Of a DNA stretch of 64,000 nucleotides, positions 56,803 through 64,000 are shown piece by piece. Below the pieces are notes generated by a model that saw only the letters and a list, made by a program, of their open reading frames with translations, was not told the DNA's origin and made no database searches. The position numbers were made by a program, and so were the translations under genes. Each line of letters starts with the position of its first letter. The first letter of the stretch is position 1. The stretch comes from Hygrocybe punicea. Lineage: Eukaryota > Basidiomycota > Agaricomycetes > Agaricales > Hygrophoraceae. The DNA is taken from contig OY744469.1 in the NCBI GenBank assembly GCA_963556145.1, forward strand, positions 6,296,767-6,360,766. Direction: 5' to 3'.

Positions 56803-57698
56803 TCACCTGGCCTCATCCCTAAAGCGCTTTTGTTCTCCAAAAATCTCCACCACCTCCTTCATCTTCTTGTGCTCACCAGGCACATCTTTTAGGGTGGCCT
56901 CCATCACCTGTCACCATATTCCAACCAAAGCTTCATCAGCAACAGTCTTCTCTGTAGTGCCCACGTATCGCTCCTGATAAATGACACTAAAAGCACTGTG
57001 ACCGTCAATGTTCACGATGGCAAGCCAAAAATCAGACAATTTTGCTATGTAGCCTCCAAATGCAGACTTGTCATCAAAAACAAGGGTATTCTGAACTTTG
57101 ACATCCCCTTGCACGATCCCACAGGCATGTGGTGCCTCTAACCCACTCACAACATCATGCATGAAATGGGTCTTGGTGAACACATCTGATTGGTTGCTGC
57201 TGAGGAATTGTGCTAGAGTTCCATGACTTGCAAACTTGACCATGAGGGAAATTTCAATGCACTGACACCACAGCGCATCTGCATTACCACTTCCCGAAGC
57301 AGTGGTGAGTTTGGTTGTGTACCTGAGCAGCGCAGTGACATTGTAGTTTTGTTGCACAGGTGTGTGAGGATGTGCAGCTCATGCAAAATGGTGGCATTGG
57401 ACTGGCCAGGATTGTTGGTGGCTCCATAAACAGGAAAATCTTTGAGGCATTTTATGGCCACAATAGCACTCCTGAAGGGAGGTTGTAGGGTGCAATTATC
57501 GACAACATAGCAGGTGCCTCTGCTGACATGAGCCTTTGTGGCTGAAGGGTCAAAATCAGTCGCTTTGAAGTGTCTGAGCTTGGTTGGTTGCTGCTGCTGT
57601 GCAGGAAGGGTGGTTGAGTCTGTGCTGATGCAACTCTGATTCCAACTAGTTAATGGCATGGGTAACCTGTGGGTAGAATTGAGTGTACCCATACCCAC
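56803..57698 (-). pseudogene. Protein-kinase-like segment of a decayed kinase-ankyrin gene
   Basis: On the minus strand from 57698: AIVAIKCLKDF (ATP-binding Lys), then HELHILTHLC. A one-base frame change near 57355 is followed by ISLMVKFASHGTLAQFL, HDVVSGLEAPHACGIVQGDVK and AKLSDFWLAIVNIDG. The catalytic loop reads VQGDVK instead of HRD/HGD, and the metal-binding DFG reads DFW. TGA at 56913-56911 interrupts the frame before QVMEATLKDVP ... EQKRFRDEAR and a GTGAGT donor at about 56803. It is thus a pseudokinase or, given the lesions, a pseudogene. The ankyrin part at 50868-52589 lies on the same strand beyond about 4 kb of repeats. Confidence 0.7.
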
Positions 57699-57845
57699 AC
57701 CTGTAAATACCCATACCCGTGACTGCAGGTCAGTAAATCTACAGGTATGGGTACAGGTCTCTTATTATTCTTATGGGTTTCATGTGGGTTTAAGTTGTTT
57801 GCCTACTACTGGCACATATCCTAACAATATACGCTATTTTGAGAT

Positions 57846-58130
57846 TGCATCCCACCCCTCTTCCAACTCCTCTTCTTCTCCCTCAACCTCAGGCAGCACA
57901 GTGACATGGGCAACATCTGCATCTTTCACCAAACCAAATACACTCCATGCACTGAGACAGAGAAGCGCTTGAGTTGACTGAACTGAGAGCCGATTTCAGA
58001 TATGTGACAAAAGGATGCGACCACGGCTGAATATGCATTCGACATCAACAGATGTTGCTATGAGGAAAAGGTTAGTTAAGGACAGTGTTGCTAGAAATGG
58101 CAGAATACCGGGGATACAAAGATAATCACG
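57846..58130 (-). pseudogene. hAT transposase C-terminus (dimerisation domain), decayed
   Basis: The minus strand reads RDYLCIPGILPFLATLSL, then ATSVDVECIFSRGRILLSHI, TGA, then NRLSVQSTQALLCLSAW and an acidic LPEVEGEEEEELEEGWDAI tail. This is the conserved hAT C-terminal dimerisation region (SVDVER.FSRGR). The TGA replaces an expected Arg (CGA). Coding similarity begins directly at a TAGTGTTGCC terminus (58133), so the rest was lost or displaced there. Between here and 57661 lies a TACCCATACCC-rich stretch of the kind found near hAT ends. Confidence 0.8.
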
Positions 58131-58132
58131 TG

Positions 58133-58240
58133 TAGTGTTGCCGAAGTTCAGTTCGGTCCGGTTCTGACCCTTTTTGGTGGAACCACAAACTGAACTTCGG
58201 GTCCAGTTTGGCACATGGCCAAACCTGGACCCAGACGGCA
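58133..58240. mobile_element. Half of a TAGTGTTGCC hAT MITE, with hairpins
   Basis: TAGTGTTGCCGAAGTTCAG starts at 58133. An internal inverted repeat (GAAGTTCAGTT / AACTGAACTTC) and then a second hairpin (GGGTCCAGTTTGG / CCAAACCTGGACCC) follow. The opposite TIR was not found, so it is truncated. Confidence 0.55.
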
Positions 58241-58282
58241 TCGAACCGTCTTTCCGAGGTGGGCTCCCATGAGCTCCGTTCT

Positions 58283-58497
58283 CCTCACAAATGGCAGGCA
58301 CGTATCAATAGATACGGCTCTGCATATCACGAGGTAGATGGGTGCGGGGGAGCCTTCCGGTGTCCCCAAGGGATGTGGAGGGATGGGTGGCCCTGTCTTG
58401 TGGTCCCTGCCTGGCATTGCCGGCGTTGCTGCTGCTGGCGTGCTGCCACTGCTGCTGCTACTGCTGCTGCTGCCATTGCTGCCGGTGCTGCTGCTTC

Positions 58498-58530
<33 letters not shown>

Positions 58531-58670
58531 CATTGCAGTTGCTGCTGGCACTGCTGCTGGCCGTTGCCGTCATTGTTGTTGCCATTGCTGTTGCCATCGT
58601 CATTGTTGATGTTGACGTTGCTGTTGCTGTTGCCACCACTGGTGGTGGTGGTGGTGGTGGTGGTGTTGCA
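58283..58670. repeat. Diverged nested palindrome followed by CTG/GGT triplet repeats
   Basis: 58283-58335 repeats the layout of the 54-bp palindrome (CCTCACA ... GTATCAATAGATAC ... TCACGAGGT). 58430-58560 is interrupted (CTG)n and 58630-58670 is (GGT)n. ORFs here are low-complexity artefacts. Confidence 0.6.
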
Positions 58671-59600
58671 GCTGTCCCGTGTCCATTGGCATTGCGTTGG
58701 CATTGGAATTCATTTTGTGCCACAGTGGTGTGCTCGCGATGTGGTCACGGTCGAGTTTCCTGTAACAGATAATATTAGTAAAGTTAAGATAAGTGATGAG
58801 ACTTACCTGTGTCCATGAACACTTCAGGCTACCCCAAAACCTGAACAACTAGTTACAACTCACCTCTAGTACTGAACCATCTACATGTTGGTAAAAGTAC
58901 TGGGAAGCCCTGGGACGAAACCATTGTCCCTGGGACGATACGTTGGGACGTCCCATTGTCCCTGGTCCAGTGTATGGGATGGCCCATGGGACGACATTTG
59001 GTGTTGTGGGGGTGTCCGGGGGCATTTGGGACGTCCCTTCCCTAGCTATTCAATAGAAAACTCAGAGTGATGACAGCATCTAATTATAAATTTCCAGGCC
59101 TTGTCATGGCCACTATGGGTACCATGGGTGCTATGGCATAGTATAAGATGTACATACTTATTCTTTTGAGAGTCACAGAGCTGATTGTCCTTCAAGGTCA
59201 GTGGCAGGGTGTGAAGATACAGCAGTTGTTTCCACATATAAAGACAGAAGGAGTGGGACAGGAAAAGTGGTGGAGATGTTGGGTAATGAGATGCGATTGA
59301 GGGGGAGGAGTGAGGGTGTGCTTCTAGTAAACCAATCCCTAGTGCATGTGGCAAGCTGAAGCTTGTAGGGGAGTAAGTGAGCAGAGCATACATGATATAC
59401 AAAGAAAAGTAGGGCTACATAAGCAGAGGAGGCTGAGCTGAAAATTAAACACGTGTATTATGAAGAGCATTTGATCAGGATATCAGTGGTTATTACATTA
59501 TTGGCTGTGCATACAATGGCTGACTGGGAAGCAGATGCAGAGGAGAGATCTGAAATTAGAGTGTGTCTTGAGGACAGTGGACTTGGGTAAGGAGACATCT
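58671..59600. other. Non-coding, with GGGACGTCCC motifs
   Basis: No gene supported. 58900-59045 holds several GGGACGA / GGGACGTCCC words that reappear in the minisatellite to the right. Confidence 0.4.
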
Positions 59601-59885
59601 CACAGAGGCTTTGTTGGGACATCCCACAGGCTTGTCTGGGATGTCCCTGTCAGCTTGCAGCTGAGGCTTTCGGACATCCCTGTCATCTTGTGGGACATCC
59701 CACCAAGTCTTTGGGACATCCCACAGCCTTGTCTGGGACATCCCTGCCAGCTTGTGGGACATCCCACAGCCTTGTTTGGGACATCCCTGTCAGCTTGTGG
59801 GACGTCCCTGCCAGCTTGTGGGACGTCCCACAGCCTTGTCTGGGACATCCCTGTCAGCTTTTGGGATGTCCCACAGGCTGGTTGG
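59601..59885. repeat. Minisatellite with GGGACRTCCC palindromes
   Basis: Units of about 40-60 bp built from CTTGTCTGGGACATCCCTG and CAGCTTGTGGGACATCCCAC alternate. The 10-bp word GGGACRTCCC occurs about ten times, in the GT form as a perfect palindrome. Confidence 0.75.
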
Positions 59886-61010
59886 ACTGACTGCTTGCTC
59901 AGCATCTGCTAAGTAATCATACCAATAAACCATTATATCATATGTTATAACATAATTTTAAATAATTTACATTTAGCAACTTACTTAAAATAGACATTGC
60001 AAATCAAATAATTATTTTGCTTAATTATATACATATCTACATTATCAGGAGATGAGGGAGGGAGGTGGTGGTGGTGGTGGTGGAGAGAAGAGGAGAGGTG
60101 AAAATGACCAGGAGGAATGGAGGGGGTGGGCAAGGGGAGAAGGGCAGGAGGTGGATGGGAGGTGGGGCTGGCAGGGGGCAGGAGATAGGCAGGGTGAGAA
60201 GAGGCAGGAGGAGAGAGGAGAGGGAAATGGGAGGAAACGGGGGGGACCTACAAAGTTACATACTGGGGTTACCCACATGTCCACCCCGCGTCGCCCGCGT
60301 CACCCCCGTCGTCGTCGTCGTTCCCGTGTGGCGCCATTCCCATTTGTGTTGCCGTAGCCATCCCGTTTGCTGTCCTGTCCTCGCCATTTTCATCCTCGCC
60401 ATCCCCATTGTCGTCGTCCTCGTTGTCACGGTCTCTGCTGTCATCATCCTGTTCCCTCGTCCCGGCCGTCCTCAGTTCCATTGCCTGTTGTCCCAGTCCC
60501 CGTTCCCGTCCTCGCTGTCCTTGTCGTCATCCTTGTCGTTGTTGTTGTTGTCCCTGTCCCCGTGTGGTGGCCCATGGCCATTGGCCCTGTGCCGTTCGTG
60601 TTGTCGTTGCCGTCCCGTTTGCCGTCCCGTCCTCGCCATTTCCGTCCTCATCGTCCCTGTTGCCGTCGTCCTCGCTGTCCCGGTCTCGTTGTCCTCGTCA
60701 TCCCGTTCCCTCATCCTGGTCATCCTCGTTTCTGTTGTTCATTGTCCCTGTCCCCGTTCCCATGCTCACTGTCCTAGTTGTCGTCCTCAACGTCGTCCCC
60801 ATCCCCATTGTCCTTGTTGTCCTTGTTGTCCTTGTTGTCCTCCTCGTCCTCCTCGTCTCCGTTGTCTTTTGTCCCCATCCCCGTTCCCGTGCTCACTGTC
60901 CTGGTCATCGTCCTGGTCGTCGTCCCCGTCATCCTTGTTGTCACAGGATCTGTGGTCCTCGTCGTCCAGTAGACCCAGTCGTTTTGGTTAACCCGATCGC
61001 AGATATAGTT
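59886..61010. repeat. AT-rich spacer then GC-rich CGTCGT-type modules
   Basis: 59890-60048 is AT-rich. 60060-60240 is a G/A-rich (GGT)n-containing tract. 60280-60980 is a degenerate CCCGTCCTCGTTGTC-type low-complexity tract related to 55.4-55.7 and 63.0-63.4 kb. Long ORFs on both strands here have only Asp/Thr or Ser/Pro repeats, and I do not accept them as genes. Confidence 0.5.
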
Positions 61011-61019
61011 GCAAAAGGT

Positions 61020-62350
61020 AGGTACACATAGCGCAGTTGCTTGCTGGGGGGGTAGGTTAACCCAAAAGACAGCTCTTGCTGGGGAAATGTGGTGTGGTAG
61101 GTTGACCCAGGTACAGATCTTGCTGGTCAAGGGCGCCTGGGTGGGTCAACCCAGTGTCAGCTCTGCCATGGGGTAGGTTAACCCAGGGCAGCTATTCCAG
61201 GATGGATGGGTTGACCCAGGTCCAGCTGTTCAAGCCATGTGGGTTTACCTGGCTTCAGTTATTGCTGCAGCACTGGGTTGACCCTAGACCAGTTCTTGCT
61301 GCACACTGGGGTTGACCTGGACCCAGCTGTTGCTGTGGCATTGGGTTGACCAGGGCCCAGCACATGCTGGAGGGGGTGACTGGGGTCCAGCGATTGCTGG
61401 GTTGACCTGGCCCCAGCTCTGGCTGCAGGATTGGGTTGACCTGGCCCCAGCTCTTGCTGCAGGATTGGGTCAACCCAGGTCCAGCTCTTGTTGCAGCATC
61501 GGGTCAACCCAGGTCCAGCTCTTACTGCTGCACCGGGTACACCCAGGGCCAGCTTTTGCTGCAGCACTGGGTCAACCCAGGGCCAGCTATTGCTGGAGCA
61601 TTGGGTTGACCTGGTCCCAGCTCTTGCTGCAGCACTGGGTTGACCCAGGTCCAGCACCTCCTGCAGGGCTTGGGTTGACCAGGGTCCAGCTATTGATGCA
61701 GCACTTGGTTGACCCAGGTCCAGCAATTACTGCGCCATTGGGTTGACCTGGTCCCAGCTCTTGCTGCAGCACTGGGTTGACCAGGGTCCAGCTATTGATG
61801 CAGCACTTGGTTGACCCAGGTCCAGCAATTACTGCAGCATTGGGTTGACCTGGTCCCAGCTCTTGCTGCAGCACTGGGTTGACCAGGGTCCAGCTATTGA
61901 TGCAGGGCTTGGGTTGACCAGGGTCCAGCTATTTCTGCAGCACTGGGTTGACCCTGGCCCAGCACTTGCTGCGGGGTAGGTTGACTGGGGTCCAGCTATT
62001 GCTGCAGCACTGGGTTGACCAGGGTCCAGCTATTGATGCAGCACTTGGTTGACCCAGGTCCAGCAATTACTGCAGCATTGGGTTGACCTGGTCCCAGCTC
62101 TTGCTGCAGCACTGGGTTGACCAGGGTCCAGCTATTGCTGCAGGGTAGGTTGACTGGGGTCCAGCCCATTCTGTAGCGTTGGTTTGATCCTGGACCCACT
62201 CAATCGGCAGGATTGGGTTCACCACGGTCTGGCTATTGCTCCAGCACTGGGTTGCCATGCTCAGCTCTTGCTGCAGAATTGGGTTGACCCTGGCCTAGCT
62301 CTCGCTGCAGGATTTGGTTGACCAGGATCCAGCTCTTGCTGCCATGTGGG
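61020..62350. repeat. Approximately 40-bp minisatellite, 1.3 kb
   Basis: About 33 degenerate units. The consensus contains TGGGTTGACC, CAGGTCCAGCTCTTGCTG and CAGCA segments. Between about 61600 and 62130 the units form a higher-order pattern of about 120 bp, the same trio recurring nearly unchanged several times, indicating recent unequal exchange. Forty is not a multiple of three, so minus-strand ORFs cycle through three peptide versions; not genes. Confidence 0.85.
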
Positions 62351-62359
62351 CTCATGTTG

Positions 62360-62810
62360 GTCCACAGGCTTGAGCCACACCCCAGTCTGCCTGCAATTAT
62401 TTCATGTTCACAACATTGACAGAGCTCACACCAGCTCAAGCCAATATTTACTCAGAAACTGCCATATAAAGTCCTCAAAAATTTTCAATCTGTACATGAC
62501 ACACAATGTACCACATAATATAATTTGAATGCACTTATTAAAAGCACAGGGAATAGCAAAATTAAAACATTATTATTTTGACAATGCACAATATCTTACT
62601 TTCACTATCAGCTATCAGCCGTTACAGGAGCTATTTATTCCCAATGACAATCTATGACAAAATCAGAACTTACCCCACTTCAAATATTGTGCTTTTCTAT
62701 TTAATATTGCTCAATTCTCCATTGGAATCAATATATATATCCTCACTATTACTTAAAATAGACACATAAATTTAATGATTATTTTATCCAAATACATAAT
62801 TATATAGTGA
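62360..62810. other. AT-rich intergenic, nothing recognised
   Basis: No ORF with recognisable content and no repeat beyond AT-rich stretches. Confidence 0.4.
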
Positions 62811-63540
62811 AGGGCAGAAGGCAGGTGAGAGGAAGATAGGGGAGTGGGAGAGGGAGGAAGGTGGGAGTAGGAGAGGGAGGAAGGTGGGAGTGGGAGAAGG
62901 GAGTGGGAGTGGGAGAAGGGGGAAGGTGGGAAGGCAGCAGGGACGGGAGGGAGACAGAGATGGAGACGGAGAGGGAGAGGGAGAGGGAGAGGGAGAGGGA
63001 GGAGAGTGGAATGTACATATGTTCCCGTTGTCCTCGTCGTCTTCGTCTACGTCTCCGCCGTCCTCGTCCCGTCGTCCTCGTCCTGTCGTCCTCGTCTGCG
63101 TCTCCGCCGTCCTCGTCCCCGTCGTCCCCGTCGCTGTCGTTCCCGTTCCCGTCGTTCCCGTCGTCGTCGTCATCATCCTCGTTGTCGTCGTCATCCGCGT
63201 CTCCGTCCCCGTCGTCGTCCTCGTCGCCACCTGGATGGTTGTCATCGTCCCCCGGATGGTCGTCGTCGTCTCCGTCGTCCTGTCGTCCCGTCGCTATCCT
63301 TCTCCGTCCCGTTGTCCCGTCGCCGGCCGTCTGTGACCTCGTCGACTGACCTCGTCGTTGCCGTCGTGGTTGTCTCGGCCGTCCGTCCTGGTCGTTGGTG
63401 CATCCTCGTACCCGGCCTCGCGGCCTCGTTTCCGCCATCCTCACGGTGGCCGTTTTCGTCGGCTTCCGTTCTGTTTGCTGGCGCGTTGTGTTCTGGTGAT
63501 GGGTTTTTGGATTCGCCTGTGTTTGGCGTGGTGTAGCTGC
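62811..63540. repeat. GA-rich tract and CGTCGTCC-type module
   Basis: 62811-63003 is a strongly purine-rich (GGGAGA)n tract. 63010-63540 is a GC-rich module which, on the minus strand, follows an intron-like GTAAATTTCTG...CCTTTTGCAG (63592-63537) and starts with a TPNTGES peptide like the 55-kb module. Low-complexity coding only. Confidence 0.5.
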
Positions 63541-64000
63541 AAAAGGTCAACAATTAGCAAAGAAGACAAAAATGTTCAAATCAGAAATTTACCTTGGGTG
63601 CTCCTCTGCACCCGTCTGACGCGTTGACGCGTTGTTGAAATCAACGAGTCGAAGCTTTGAACTCGCGCGGGAAAGCCAACCGGCTGTTGCCGATTTCCCA
63701 AACGGGTTCGAGTTGCCAAACATGGAAGTGTCACTGAAGCTTTTGAATCTTCTAGCATGCACAACAATGCATGCATACCCGAAGTGAGATCCTCAAAAGG
63801 TGTAAATATGGTATATCTACCCTCATACCAAAATTTGTATTTTATTCGGCCCTGCATCAAGAGCTATTCACAATTTATTCCATTCCTCTGTCAGAATTGG
63901 ACCCTTAATGATCTAACTTTGTCTTAAAAATCTGAAATTAATCTAAGGAGTACTTTAATGAGTACTCATTGTGGTACACATAAGTGCCTGATTGTGGGTG
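63541..64000. other. Right edge, no supported gene
   Basis: Contains the intron-like AT-rich spacer, a TGACGCGTTGACGCG direct repeat near 63616 and an open minus-strand stretch 63860-63576 without recognisable content. The window ends here. Confidence 0.3.

Noticed and set aside
58338..58848. Poly-Leu, poly-Ala, poly-Gln and poly-Asn ORFs
   Set aside because: Frame products of CTG/CAG and GGT triplet repeats.
60045..61031. Overlapping ORFs of 200-300 codons on both strands
   Set aside because: Low-complexity CGTCGT/GGT tract; composition only, no domain, and both strands equally open.
61259..62439. Long minus-strand ORFs with Gly/Pro/Gln repeats
   Set aside because: They are translations of the 40-bp minisatellite; several frames are open at once and the peptide merely cycles through the repeat.
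62800..63553. Asp- and Thr-rich ORFs of about 150-214 codons
   Set aside because: Same low-complexity module family; no conserved segment apart from a short PNTGE-like start.

Overview
The window is nuclear DNA of a filamentous fungus, most likely an Agaricomycete (Basidiomycota). The spliceable genes have 33-65 nt introns with GTRNGT donors and CAG/TAG acceptors. The mobile elements (Tnp2/CMC with an intron-rich second gene, hAT, Tc1/mariner with an IS630-like helix-turn-helix, protease-tailed Helitrons) and a class I sesquiterpene synthase also fit that group. Most of the window is a transposon-built accessory region. Only about 5.2-9.7 kb looks like an ordinary gene island.

Layout. 0-2.8 kb: broken minus-strand coding sequence. 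2.85-5.12 kb: a non-autonomous hAT element with a perfect 8-bp target duplication, carrying a decayed gag-like ORF. 6.15-7.32 kb: intact sesquiterpene synthase (349 aa). 7.80-8.95 kb: intact anthranilate phosphoribosyltransferase (363 aa). 9.74-17.50 kb: a Tc1/mariner-type element (TA duplications, inverted ends of about 85 bp) split by a 6.5-kb Tnp2 element (perfect 32-bp ends, 7-bp duplication). That element's transposase is broken, but two companion genes are intact.

17.66-45.09 kb: an island bounded by inverted repeats of about 100 bp. Each end holds one copy of the same unknown six-exon gene, in opposite orientations, both intact. The middle holds two diverged Helitrons lying tail to tail, which encode a Y2 HUH Rep, a Pif1-like helicase and a C-terminal cysteine-peptidase-like domain. 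The right arm also carries a linker-histone H1 gene and a second multi-exon gene of unknown function.

45.3-64 kb: a small secreted-protein candidate, two hAT MITEs with 8-bp duplications, a foldback element, a decayed kinase-ankyrin gene separated into two pieces by repeats, a decayed hAT transposase tail, GC-rich modular repeats, and several minisatellites (11, about 40 and about 40-60 bp units).

Cross-cutting signals. A symmetric nested palindrome of about 54 bp occurs at three loci. At least six independent reading frames have been stopped at sites where an in-frame TGA replaces a probable CGA codon, as expected from C-to-T decay at CpG. No rRNA, tRNA or CRISPR array was recognised. All splice sites were read by eye and have no transcript support.
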